Translations under genes and position numbers: made by a program | Source: Palleronia sp. LCG004 | Lineage (GTDB): Bacteria; Pseudomonadota; Alphaproteobacteria; Rhodobacterales; Rhodobacteraceae | DNA: 64,000 bases | Reading direction: 5' to 3' | Assembly: GCF_032931615.1 (NCBI RefSeq) | Contig: NZ_CP136762.1 | Span: 1 to 64,000, forward strand | In this document: positions 36,976 through 45,169 of the stretch, one piece after another | How the letters are laid out: the number at the start of each line of letters is the position of its first letter | Position numbering within the stretch: the stretch's first letter is position 1 | The notes under the pieces: model-generated | What the model was told of the DNA's origin: nothing | Seen by the model: only the letters and a program-made list of their open reading frames with translations | Database searches by the model: none

Positions 36976-37311
36976 TCAGCGCGACAAGCGCACCGCGTAG
37001 CCGTTCGGCCAGACCACCGCATCGTCGGAGACCTCCGCTTCGCCGTCGATCAGGAAGAATGTCCCGGCTCCGATCAGGAACGCGGTATCCTCCTCGCGGT
37101 TGGCGAGGGCGATGAAGTTGACGTCGTTCTCCTCGATCGTGCCGAGGAATTCGAACGTCGCTCCGTCATCGACGATCTCGCAGGATGCGGCCTGCTCTAC
37201 CGTGTTGCCATCGAAGTCGAGGATGGTCAGGGTGCAGTCCACAGCCTGTGCCGCGGCCGAACCCGCAGCAAGCAGGGACGCCACCGCCAGAGAAACCAGA
37301 CCCCGGCTCAC
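36976..37311 (-). CDS. Small secreted protein
   Basis: Protein of 111 aa with a clear Sec signal peptide (MSRGLVSLAVASLLAAGSAAAQA, residues 1-23). The mature part is acidic, has a probable disulfide pair (DCTLTI, SCEIVDD) and looks strand-rich. No family is recognised. Its ATG overlaps the stop of the upstream lipoprotein gene by 4 bp (ATGA), so the two are co-translated and probably act in the same compartment. Confidence 0.75.
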   Translation of the reverse strand: MSRGLVSLAVASLLAAGSAAAQAVDCTLTILDFDGNTVEQAASCEIVDDGATFEFLGTIEENDVNFIALANREEDTAFLIGAGTFFLIDGEAEVSDDAVVWPNGYAVRLSR

Positions 37312-37598
37312 GTCCGGTCGACGCCGACGAGACGTCCCTCAGCCGAGAACGTGCAGGTGAAGAAAAGATCGTCGATCTGACCATACACAGTGTACATGCC
37401 CTGATCGGGTTCGGCGGGCAGCGTGATCACGTCCAGCGGGCTGGCCGAAAATTCCTCGGCCGCGGCACCACGGCAAAATCTCGGCATCTCGCCGCGAGTG
37501 ACCAGATCCGGAGCGGCGCTGGACATGTCGGTGTCATCGACACAGCCAGCCAGTCCAAGGGCCGAAAGAATGAGCGCGAAGCGAATTGGGTTGGTCAT
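37308..37598 (-). CDS. Small predicted lipoprotein
   Basis: Protein of 96 aa. The signal MTNPIRFALILSALGLAGC ends in the lipobox LAGC (Cys19). The mature part has two more cysteines (RFCRGAA, FFTCTFS) and ends YGQIDDLFFTCTFSAEGRLVGVDRT. The ATG at 37598 has TTGGAG upstream and begins the signal peptide cleanly, unlike the TTG seven codons earlier. No family is recognised. It is the first of a two-gene unit with the secreted protein at 36976-37311. Confidence 0.75.
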   Translation of the reverse strand: MTNPIRFALILSALGLAGCVDDTDMSSAAPDLVTRGEMPRFCRGAAAEEFSASPLDVITLPAEPDQGMYTVYGQIDDLFFTCTFSAEGRLVGVDRT

Positions 37599-38157
37599 GC
37601 GATGATTCTCCAAGAGCAATGCTTGCGATTCTTACAAATCAAATCTCGAAAAGACTGCTTTGTCACCAAAAATGTCCGGGCGTGGTTCGGCGGCTTTCAA
37701 GGTGCCTATGGTGACGGGATGAATGTGAATGCTCCTTGGGCCGGTACCATCCCGGTGCTCGTCGATGAAAGGTGGGGAGCGAGTGGAAGAGTGTCCTTTC
37801 TCAGATCAAATCACGGGGCTTCAAGAATATCCTCCAATGACTGGGGCAGAAGACCCGATGTTTCTCCCCACGAAAAATAAATCCAACGTTCAAAATCGGC
37901 TATGTGAGATTCTGTCCAAGTCATCGCCCGATGGCTCCCGGAGTCCGGAGAATACATGATCACACAACATCGCCGCGTTGCATGGTCTCGTCCTTGCCAA
38001 GGATCGTCGTCTGGTGGGACTTAGCTGTCTCAGCGTCACGCCATGCGACAATGGCCGCAAACATCAATCATGACGCCGAGTGCTTCGATGCGGAGGCACC
38101 TGCCGAACTGCGCCAGGTGCGGTTGCCGAACATTCGCTCTAGGATCGGATCTCATAG
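37599..38157. other. 559-bp AT-richer stretch without a supported gene
   Basis: It lies between the small lipoprotein unit and the insertion-sequence remnant. Composition is clearly less GC-rich than the coding DNA. Short open frames on the plus strand have no motifs. No terminal inverted repeats for the neighbouring remnant were recognised. Confidence 0.4.
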
Positions 38158-38929
38158 TCAGATCATAAGGCTGGCGACCAGGGCGATGAGGATGACCTTC
38201 GGATACCCGTCGTAGCGCGAAGCTGCCCTCCGCCAATCCTTGAGCCCGCCGAAGATGATCCCGATCCGGTTCCGGCGTTTGAGGCGGCGCTTGTCATGCT
38301 TCACCGGCGTCTGGCGCTGCGTCCTGCCCGGGATGCAGGCGCGTATCGCTCTGGCTTTCAGCGTTTCCCGTCACCAGTCCGCGTCGTATCCATGGCCCCC
38401 GAGGGGCCAGTCGACATCCGTCAGACTGTCGCAAAGCACACGCACCGATGCAGTCGCTGGCGTGTCCTGCCGCTGCGATCAGGGTGAGAGGGTGTCATTC
38501 GCCAGTGTCGCGCGCGACATGGTTCATCTGTCCTGAGTTGCGTGCAGTTTCGTGGTCATGCCGCCATCCTCGGGAGAATGATTACCTGCATCGTTTCCTG
38601 GTCCTCGAACTCCGTCCGATCAGGCGACCACGTCCCCTTTCTTGACGCCCAGACTGGACGCCGTTCGGCGGGCCTTCGGGTAGGTGCGCGGGCTCGCTCG
38701 AACACGAGGCGTTCGCCTGCTCGCATCGATCATCACGGTCCTGTTGCCAAGCGCGTCAGCCAGTCCGGCCACCATTCTCGCGAAGCTCCCCTTGCCGTTC
38801 CGGCGTCTCCAGCGGTTACAGAGCGTCCTGCGGGGGCCATATCCCTCGCCGCGTCTTGCCATGGGACATCGGAAGGCAAGGCTCCGGACGCGTCATTTGC
38901 GCATCGCTCGGCCAGACCTGATCCGACAT
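38158..38929 (-). pseudogene. Decayed IS5-family transposase
   Basis: Pieces of one IS5-type DDE transposase can be followed leftward in order but in different frames: MSDQVWPSDAQMTRPEPC and SHGKTRRG at the start, then YGPRRTLCNRW, GSFARMVAGLADAL, TVMIDASRRTPR and ASSLGVKKGD, then GGMTTKLHA, and finally RYDGYPKVILIALVASLMI before a stop at 38158. Compared with the usual protein the piece between SHGK and YGP is deleted, several frameshifts and a stop are present, and the central part is eroded. No terminal inverted repeats were found, so it is an old, inactive remnant. Confidence 0.8.
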
Positions 38930-39125
38930 ATCACCGCCCCGTTTTCGGACGGTGACTCACGTCGATCCCACCCAATCAATGGGAACTTCTGCCCAAGAAG
39001 ATCTCTGCCGACATCACGTTGCTCGACCGGACATGGCGCAACCGCAATTCCATTCGACCCTTCCGCCGCCCGGTTCGGTGGTCTACTTGGAACGCCAAGA
39101 GAAGCCGCTCACAAGGATAGTCGCG

Positions 39126-39602
39126 ATGGTTCAGATCAGGCTGGCGACCCCTAACGACACCCAGTCCGTCGTCACGCTGCTGGATGCCCTCATCGCAGCC
39201 GAAAAGCGTACCATTCCGGGTGATGAAGCTTACGTCGAAGCTCATTATACCGGCGGTACGAGCCTCATCACCCATCTTGCGCTGGAAGGCGAAAATGTCC
39301 TCGGGCTCCAGGTCCTCAGCCGGTCTGACGGCAATTCCCCCTACGGCACTCCGGAAGGTTGGGGCGCCATCGGCACCCATGTCCACCCGGAGGCCGGCGG
39401 CAAAGGCATCGGCCGACTGCTGTTCGCCGAGACACTCGTTGCAGCCCGCGCTGCCGGTCTGACTACGATCGAGGCGGCCATCGGCATCCACAATGTCGAA
39501 GGTCAGGCCTATTACGAGGCTATGGGGTTCCGCACTTGGCGCACCACATCGGAGCGCAACTGCAAGCGTTTCGACCTCATCCGGGCGGCTCTTCGGGGCT
39601 GA
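39126..39602 (+). CDS. GNAT-family N-acetyltransferase
   Basis: Cytoplasmic acetyltransferase of 158 aa. The acetyl-CoA binding motif is VHPEAGGKGIGRLLFAETLVAARAAG (V-x-P-x2-G-x-G-I-G), preceded by the beta-4 strand WGAIGTHV and followed by HNVEGQAYYEAMGFRTW, the usual motif B. The N-terminus MVQIRLATPNDTQSV fits a GNAT start, and the ATG at 39126 has AAGGA upstream. Similar proteins acetylate amino acids such as phosphinothricin or methionine sulfoximine, but that is a guess. It sits just beyond the IS remnant as a single gene. Confidence 0.87.
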   Translation: MVQIRLATPNDTQSVVTLLDALIAAEKRTIPGDEAYVEAHYTGGTSLITHLALEGENVLGLQVLSRSDGNSPYGTPEGWGAIGTHVHPEAGGKGIGRLLFAETLVAARAAGLTTIEAAIGIHNVEGQAYYEAMGFRTWRTTSERNCKRFDLIRAALRG

Positions 39603-39698
39603 AGCGGCCATTCAATGCGACGAGGAACGGGAAAACCGGTTGCCGCTCGCAGGACCATGCCGCCGCTTGTCCCGTGCGAGGGCGCGCTTTCCGAACGC

Positions 39699-40601
39699 TC
39701 AGGCGAGGGCCGTTGCGACGCGGATGTCCTTTCCGGGGGGTGCGTGGAACAAGCGACCGTATTCCCGGGTGAACTGCGTCACGCTGGCGTAGCCGACCGC
39801 GTGGGCGGCCTGTGCGATCTTCGCGCCTTCGGTCAGCATGAGGCGCCGCGCTTCGATCAGTCGCAGCTGTTTCTGGAATTGCAGCGGCGACAGGGTGGTG
39901 ATGGCGCGGAAGTGCTTGTGGAAGGCGGGTTCGCTCATTCCGGCGGCCCCAGCAAGCTCCTCGACCCGGACCGGGCGCGCGTAGTCCCGCCGCAGGAGGT
40001 CGACCGCCCGCGCGATCCGCCCCGCGTGGCTGTCATGCGCACCGAGTGCCGCGATGGCCGGGCCATGGACCCCCGTCAGAAGCCAGTAATGGAGCTCTTG
40101 CAGCAGGCCGTCGCCAAGCACCGAAAGCGCCTCGGGCCGATCCAGAAGGCGTGCAAGGCGAAGCGCGGCGTCGATGACCTCCGGGTCGATCGGCTCGATC
40201 CTTACGGGCCGCGTCTCGCCCTGCCGGACCGGGACGGCGGGGATGAGCGCGCTCAGGATCGCGGGATCGAGTTCGAGCACGAGCGCATAGTAGGGGGCCG
40301 CAATGCTGGCGCGGGTGACCCGGCTGACCGTCGGAATGTCGGCTGCGACCACCATGGCCTCGCCCGGCGCGTATTCGAAGCTTGCCCCCAGCGTGGTCAC
40401 GCGCTTGCGTCCCTGCAGCAGCATCGCGATCACGGGTTTCTGGACCGCGACCATGAGATCCCCGGGCTGCAGGATACGCACCACGCTCAGGCCCCGGACC
40501 GGGGTCTGTGCCAGGCCGTCGGGACCGGCATTCGCGTCGGCGAACCGACGGCAATGGACGAGAAGTCGGGCAAGAGGCGAAGTGCTTTGGGCAATGCTCA
40601 T
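39699..40601 (-). CDS. AraC-family transcriptional regulator
   Basis: Regulator of 300 aa. An N-terminal cupin-like AraC_N domain (about 15-180, with KPVIAMLLQGRKRVTTLGASFEYAPGEAMVV) is followed by two helix-turn-helix motifs at the C-terminus (VRVEELAGAAGMSEPAFHKHFRAITTLSPLQFQKQLRL and EGAKIAQAAHAVGYASVTQFTREYGRLF). The ATG at 40601 begins a family-like N-terminus; the longer frame crosses the intergenic region. It is divergent from a short-chain dehydrogenase gene 139 bp away, which it probably controls. Such pairs often respond to reactive electrophiles or alcohols. Confidence 0.9.
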   Translation of the reverse strand: MSIAQSTSPLARLLVHCRRFADANAGPDGLAQTPVRGLSVVRILQPGDLMVAVQKPVIAMLLQGRKRVTTLGASFEYAPGEAMVVAADIPTVSRVTRASIAAPYYALVLELDPAILSALIPAVPVRQGETRPVRIEPIDPEVIDAALRLARLLDRPEALSVLGDGLLQELHYWLLTGVHGPAIAALGAHDSHAGRIARAVDLLRRDYARPVRVEELAGAAGMSEPAFHKHFRAITTLSPLQFQKQLRLIEARRLMLTEGAKIAQAAHAVGYASVTQFTREYGRLFHAPPGKDIRVATALA

Positions 40602-40740
40602 GGGGCACAATATGGGACATAGCGGATCGCAGGGGTAGATAGAAATGGGATCGGGCAAGAGGTCGCGAGGATCAGGCAACAGGGAGGGGAAATCCTCGTC
40701 TATCTTTCGGGCACACAATGTCACCCTGAAAGGACATCCC

Positions 40741-41496
40741 ATGAGCAAGATCGCCCTCGTCACCGGCGCCAATCGCGGGCTCGGCCGCAATGCCGCACTC
40801 GCCATCGCCAAGGGCGGCAGCGACGTCATCGTCACCTACCGGTCGAATGCCGCACAGGCGGAGGAGGTCGCGGCCCAGATCCGCGAGATGGGGCGCCGCG
40901 CCGTGGCGCTGCGTCTCGACGTGGCCGATATCGCCAGCTTCCCGGCCTTCGTCGAGGCCTTGCGCGCGGAACTGAAGCAGTCCTGGAACCGCGACAGTTT
41001 CGATCATCTCGTCAACAATGCCGGTCATGGCGAGTTCGCCCTGATCGAGGAGACCACCGAAGCGCAGTTCGACGATCTGTTCGCGGTCCACGTGAAGGGC
41101 GTCTTCTTCCTCGCCCAGGCTCTTCTTCCGCTTCTGGCCGATGGCGGGCGGATCGTGAACCTGTCGTCCGGCCTGACGCGGGTGTCCTTCCCCGGTTTCG
41201 CGGCCTATGCGGCGGCGAAGGCGGCGGTCGAGATGCTCACCGTCTACATGGCACGCGAATTCGGCACGCGGGGCATCGCGGTGAACACGGTCGCGCCCGG
41301 CGCGATCGAGACCGATTTCGGTGGCGGACTGGTCCGCGACAATGCCGATGTGAACGCCCAGTTCGCCGCGATGACGGCGCTTGGCCGCGTCGGACTGCCG
41401 GACGATATCGGTCCGATGATCGCCAGCCTCCTGCGCGACGACAACCGCTGGGTCACCGCACAGCGGATCGAGGTTTCGGGCGGCCAGACGATCTGA
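40741..41496 (+). CDS. Short-chain dehydrogenase/reductase (SDR)
   Basis: NAD(P)-dependent oxidoreductase of 251 aa, the classical SDR length. The cofactor motif TGANRGLGRNAA (TGxxxGxG), NNAG in HLVNNAGHGE, catalytic Ser (IVNLSSGLTR), YxxxK (YAAAKAA) and the PG motif (VAPGAIETDF) are all present. AAGGAC sits just before the ATG. It is divergent from the AraC regulator and followed by a strong hairpin terminator. The substrate is unknown. Confidence 0.92.
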   Translation: MSKIALVTGANRGLGRNAALAIAKGGSDVIVTYRSNAAQAEEVAAQIREMGRRAVALRLDVADIASFPAFVEALRAELKQSWNRDSFDHLVNNAGHGEFALIEETTEAQFDDLFAVHVKGVFFLAQALLPLLADGGRIVNLSSGLTRVSFPGFAAYAAAKAAVEMLTVYMAREFGTRGIAVNTVAPGAIETDFGGGLVRDNADVNAQFAAMTALGRVGLPDDIGPMIASLLRDDNRWVTAQRIEVSGGQTI

Positions 41497-41505
41497 ACGC
41501 TCTTC

Positions 41506-41545
41506 GCGACGCGCCGACTTTCACGGCGCGTCGCCTTGTTGTTCG
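41506..41545 (+). terminator. Terminator after the SDR gene
   Basis: A perfect 11-bp stem (GCGACGCGCCG / CGGCGCGTCGC) with a 7-nt loop, 9 bp after the stop, followed by the moderately T-rich CTTGTTGTT. Confidence 0.75.
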
Positions 41546-41610
41546 ACCTGTGATGGGGGGGCATGCCGCTGGACCCTTCTCCCGCAATGCGTTTTGCTCG
41601 CGTCCCGCCA

Positions 41611-42012
41611 TCACTCTCGGGGAATGCGCGCGATCACCTTTATCTCGAAATCGAAGCCCGCCAGCCAGGTCACCCCGACAGCGGTCCAGGTCGGGTAGGG
41701 CCGGTCGGCAAAGTATCTTTCCTTCACCGACAGGACGTCGGGAAGTTGCACCTCCGGATCGGTGTGGAAGGTCGTGACGTCGATGATGTCGTCGAAGCTG
41801 CACCCGGCTGCCTGCAGCACGGCCTCGAGGTTCCCGAACGCCCGTTCGACCTGTTCGGGAAAGGTTTCCTCGGCCGAGCCGTCTTCGCGGCTTCCGACCT
41901 GACCCGACACGAACAGGTGCTCGCCCGACCGCACTGCGGGGGAATAGCCGTGCCGGTCGTAAAGCGCATGGCGGGCAGAGGCGGCGGGGTAGATCGGTTC
42001 TCGGATGGTCAT
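41611..42012 (-). CDS. RidA/YjgF-family protein
   Basis: Cytoplasmic protein of 133 aa, the usual RidA size; family members form trimers that hydrolyse reactive enamines and imines. Typical segments are GYSPAVRSGEHLFVSGQVG, EQVERAFGNLEAVLQAAGCSFDDIIDVTTF and YPTWTAVGVTWLAGFDFEIKVIARIP. The arginine found near the C-terminus of true RidA (IEx2xxA with R105) is not at its standard place (WTAVGV), so a different substrate is possible. The ATG at 42012 has AAAGGGAA upstream. It is divergent from a TetR gene across a region with two operators. Confidence 0.88.
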   Translation of the reverse strand: MTIREPIYPAASARHALYDRHGYSPAVRSGEHLFVSGQVGSREDGSAEETFPEQVERAFGNLEAVLQAAGCSFDDIIDVTTFHTDPEVQLPDVLSVKERYFADRPYPTWTAVGVTWLAGFDFEIKVIARIPRE

Positions 42013-42079
42013 CGGGGTTCCCTTTCTCAATCGGACGCGCAGCGAGGGCCGAGCGCGGGCTTTCACGCAGCGCCAAACT

Positions 42080-42098
42080 CACATACGCTATGTATGTG
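42080..42098. promoter_or_regulatory. TetR operator copy 1
   Basis: CACATAC and GTATGTG, perfect 7-bp arms around GCTAT. It lies on the RidA side of the intergenic region, 28 bp from copy 2, with the same central GCT. Confidence 0.75.
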
Positions 42099-42107
42099 AT
42101 ATGTGTT

Positions 42108-42126
42108 GACATACGCTCCGTATGTC
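42108..42126. promoter_or_regulatory. TetR operator copy 2
   Basis: GACATAC and GTATGTC, perfect 7-bp arms around GCTCC. It overlaps a TTGACA (-35-like) at 42106-42111 and contains the upstream ATG at 42122, which argues that translation of the TetR gene starts later, at 42161. Confidence 0.78.
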
Positions 42127-42160
42127 AATGCTTCCTGCAGCTAATTCTGATGGGGGTGCC

Positions 42161-42793
42161 ATGGCCAGACGATCACGTGCCGAGATGATGGATGAGACCC
42201 GGCGCAAGCTGATGGCATCCGCCCGCGCGGCTTTCGCGGAAAAGGGGTTTCACGAGACGTCGATGGACGATCTCACCTCTGCGGCGGGCCTGACGCGCGG
42301 TGCCCTCTACCACCATTTCGGGGACAAGAGGGGTCTTTTCGCGGCCGTGGTCGATCAGATCGATGCGGAAATGTCGGCGCGCGCCCACAGCCTTGCAGCA
42401 GCCGAAGCCACGGTGTGGGAGGCCCTTCTGGCCGAGGGCGGGGCCTATATCGAGATGGCCCTCGATCGGGAAGTGCAGCGCATCGTCCTGCGCGACGGGC
42501 CCGCGGTGCTTGGCGACCCGGCCCGCTGGCCCAGCCAGAACCGCTGTCTCGACGCGACACGCGGGGCGGTCAGACAGCTCCTGGCCGATGGCGTGTTGCG
42601 GCCCGTGGATGTCGAGGCGGCGTCCCGGCTTCTGAACGGTGCTGCCCTCAACGCGGCGCTGTGGATCGCGTCCTGCGAGGATCAGGCGGCGATGCTGCCG
42701 AAGGCGCAGGAGGCGTTCCGGATGCTCGCGGAAGGTCTGCTTGCCCGCGACGTCCGCACGGCGGATTGCGACGCCGATAAAGCATCCGACTAA
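42161..42793 (+). CDS. TetR-family regulator of ridA
   Basis: Regulator of 210 aa. The helix-turn-helix lies in residues ~10-55 (RRKLMASARAAFAEKGFHETSMDDLTSAAGLTRGALYHHFGDKRGLF). The C-terminal domain (about 85-200, with EVQRIVLRDGPAVLG) is of the TetR_C type found in YbjK/AcrR-like regulators. The ATG at 42161 (MARRSRAEMM) is preferred over one at 42122 that lies inside an operator. It probably represses itself and the divergent RidA-family gene through the twin palindromes. Confidence 0.88.
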   Translation: MARRSRAEMMDETRRKLMASARAAFAEKGFHETSMDDLTSAAGLTRGALYHHFGDKRGLFAAVVDQIDAEMSARAHSLAAAEATVWEALLAEGGAYIEMALDREVQRIVLRDGPAVLGDPARWPSQNRCLDATRGAVRQLLADGVLRPVDVEAASRLLNGAALNAALWIASCEDQAAMLPKAQEAFRMLAEGLLARDVRTADCDADKASD

Positions 42794-42799
42794 GCGCAG

Positions 42800-42825
42800 G
42801 ACGACGGCGGCCCAGAGCCGTCGTC
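42800..42825. terminator. Hairpin between convergent TetR and PiT genes
   Basis: GACGACGGC and GCCGTCGTC, perfect 9-bp arms with an 8-nt loop, 7 bp after the TetR stop. There is no T run on either side, so a role as terminator is uncertain. Confidence 0.4.
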
Positions 42826-42919
42826 GATGTCTCGCAACCATGCCGAAGTACGGCAAACCGGAACCGGCTGAACGCCGCAGATTTGCCGCGTTCGGCAACC
42901 CCGAGACGGCGGCGGGGCC

Positions 42920-44407
42920 TCAGATCGAAAAGAGCGACAGCGCCAGGAAACAGATCGCAGACAGGCCGGCCGCCGCGGGGACCGTGATCACCCATGCCGC
43001 GGCGATCGTCAGAAAGTGCGAGCGTCGCACCAGCTTGCGACGGCGACGCTCCTCGCTGGGAACGCGTCTGGCCGGCGGACGCGCCTCGTGGATCAAGCGC
43101 GCGCGCCGCTCGGCGTGCCATTCGCGGAAGAACCCGACACCGAAAACCCCGCCGACCGCGATATGTGTGGAACTGACGGGCAGGCCGAGCCATGAGGCCG
43201 CGATCACGGTGACAGCAGCCGAGAGCGCCACGCAATATGCCCGCATCGGATTCAGCTTGGTGATCTGATTGCCGATCATCTTGATGAGCTTCGGGCCAAA
43301 GAGCATCAGACCGACCGAGATGCCGATCGCTCCGATCAACATGACCCAGACGGGAATCGCGACTTCGGTCACCGCGCCCCCGGTTTCCTGAGTATAGACG
43401 ATCGCGGCGAGCGGGCCGACCGCGTTCGCAACATCGTTCGCACCGTGCGCGAACGACAGAAGGGCGGCCGAGATGATCAGGGGCATCCGGAACAGCACCT
43501 TGAGGGAGCGGTTTCGGTTCTCGAGCCCCTTTGCCTGGTACCGGATCAACGGCACGGAGGCGAATGTGCAGAGCAGTCCGACCGCTCCGCCGATCACCAG
43601 GGCAGTCGGCATGTCGATGGACATGACCCGCTTCAGGCCCTTCAGCGCGAGATAGCTGGCGAAAGCGGCAGCCATCAGACCGATCAGTACCGGCACCCAC
43701 GTCCGGGCCGCGGCGATCTTGTCCTCGACGTAGATCACCTTCCATTTGATGAAGGCGAGCATTCCTGCCGCGATGATCCCGCCAAGCGCGGGCGAGATCA
43801 CCCAGCTCGCCGCGATCGCGCCCATCGTGGTCCAGCTGACCGCGCCGAGCCCCGCCGCCGCGATCCCGGCTCCCATGACGCCGCCGACGACGGAATGCGT
43901 GGTCGAAACCGGTGCGCCGATATAGGTGGCGAGGTTCACCCAGAGCGCGGCAGAAAGCAGCGCCGCCATCATCGCGGTGACGAACACCCTTTCGTCGGCA
44001 AGGCTTTCCGGCGCGACGATCCCCTTGGATATGGTGTCGACGACGTCGCCACCCGCGAGAAGCGCGCCCGCGCTTTCGCAAATGGCTGCGATCGCGATGG
44101 CACCTGCCATCGAAAGCGCGCCCGCTCCAACGGCCGGGCCCATGTTGTTGGCGACATCGTTCGCGCCGATGTTCAGCGCCATGTAGGCGCCGAACCCGGC
44201 CGCGACCACGACGAAGATCGCGCCCGGCGTCTGACCGACGATAAGTCCCGCCGCAATTGCGGCGACGCCCACGAACAGAAGCGACAGTCCGGCCCCGATG
44301 AGCGGTCGCGACGCATACATGGTCGCCGCCTCGAGCCGTGACAGACGGTTGAGGTCGCGGTCGAGGGTCTGCCAGCTATAGGAGCTGTCCTGCTCGCTCA
44401 TGTGCAT
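42920..44407 (-). CDS. pit: PiT-family inorganic phosphate transporter
   Basis: Inner-membrane low-affinity phosphate (metal-phosphate) symporter of 495 aa with about eleven membrane helices. The two inverted-repeat signatures of PiT carriers are present: MALNIGANDVANNMGPAVGAGAL near residue 70 and SFAHGANDVANAVGPLAAIVY near residue 325, plus STTHSVVGG and STHIAVGGVFG in the matching repeat positions. A long soluble N-terminal stretch (about 1-35) is slightly unusual. The gene for a Nudix protein lies 21 bp upstream on the same strand, so the two are probably co-transcribed. Confidence 0.93.
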   Translation of the reverse strand: MHMSEQDSSYSWQTLDRDLNRLSRLEAATMYASRPLIGAGLSLLFVGVAAIAAGLIVGQTPGAIFVVVAAGFGAYMALNIGANDVANNMGPAVGAGALSMAGAIAIAAICESAGALLAGGDVVDTISKGIVAPESLADERVFVTAMMAALLSAALWVNLATYIGAPVSTTHSVVGGVMGAGIAAAGLGAVSWTTMGAIAASWVISPALGGIIAAGMLAFIKWKVIYVEDKIAAARTWVPVLIGLMAAAFASYLALKGLKRVMSIDMPTALVIGGAVGLLCTFASVPLIRYQAKGLENRNRSLKVLFRMPLIISAALLSFAHGANDVANAVGPLAAIVYTQETGGAVTEVAIPVWVMLIGAIGISVGLMLFGPKLIKMIGNQITKLNPMRAYCVALSAAVTVIAASWLGLPVSSTHIAVGGVFGVGFFREWHAERRARLIHEARPPARRVPSEERRRRKLVRRSHFLTIAAAWVITVPAAAGLSAICFLALSLFSI

Positions 44408-44428
44408 TCTCTCGTGATGGGAAAGGGT

Positions 44429-44905
44429 CTATCGCGCAGGAGCGGAGAGCAGCGCATCGGCGTCTGACAAAAGCCCCTGCAGCTCGGGCTCGTCGACAGC
44501 GGCCGCGGCTTCTCGCGGCGTCATCCAGCGACGCTCGCGTCTTCCGGCCTCCGGATACTCGTCATGGAGACATTCGGTCTCGACCGAAAAGACGTCGACA
44601 TTGGTCGGCACCGGAATACCGCCCCGAAGGCGTTTGTCGTAGCGATACCGGCCGATCCGGGCCGGCTTGCCGCCACGAGGCTTTACGCCCGCCTCTTCCC
44701 ACGCTTCCTCGAGCGCGACGCCGCCCGCGTCGAAGCCGGTCTTGGGCCAACCTTTGGGCAAGATCCAGCGCTGCGTCTCAAGCGAGGTGACGAGCAGGAT
44801 CTCAAGCTTGCCCCGGTCGCGGCGGAAGCACAGCGCAGCCACCTGATAACGCGACGGGCGTTTCAGGATCGGTGAGATGAACTGGGACCAGATCGTGTTG
44901 AGCAT
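44429..44905 (-). CDS. Nudix hydrolase (diphosphoinositol-polyphosphate-phosphohydrolase-like)
   Basis: Cytoplasmic protein of 158 aa of the Nudix fold, resembling enzymes that remove phosphates from polyphosphate-like or nucleotide substrates. The Nudix box is altered: WILPKGWPKTGFDAGG..ALEEAWEEAG keeps the first Gly and the metal-binding EExG but has Phe where the first Glu is expected and Glu in place of Arg. The start at 44905 gives the family-like MLNTIWSQFISPILKRPSRYQVAALCFR. It lies 21 bp upstream of the phosphate transporter, which suggests a phosphate-related role. Confidence 0.82.
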   Translation of the reverse strand: MLNTIWSQFISPILKRPSRYQVAALCFRRDRGKLEILLVTSLETQRWILPKGWPKTGFDAGGVALEEAWEEAGVKPRGGKPARIGRYRYDKRLRGGIPVPTNVDVFSVETECLHDEYPEAGRRERRWMTPREAAAAVDEPELQGLLSDADALLSAPAR

Positions 44906-45169
44906 GGCAATTCCCTGGATATGAAACGTGCCTATCACTGCAGACATTCGAAGTTCAACGCAGTCCGGCCGCTCGACGCTCTCCGCTCCTGGCTGCCATA
45001 CGGTCAGTACATCCTGCGCGTCGCCTCCCACGGCGAGCAAGGTCCGAGCAGCAGGATCGCGGGGCTGTATGCTGTCCTGACGTCGCTTGGGACGATCCGG
45101 GGCATTCCCGACCTTCCCGGAATCCGCCAGTGTCGTCTTTCCGCGTGCCGGCCACGGGCGGACCGGTCC

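Noticed and set aside
38036..38929. Intact small ORFs within the insertion-sequence remnant
   Set aside because: They are pieces of one frameshifted transposase and not separate genes.
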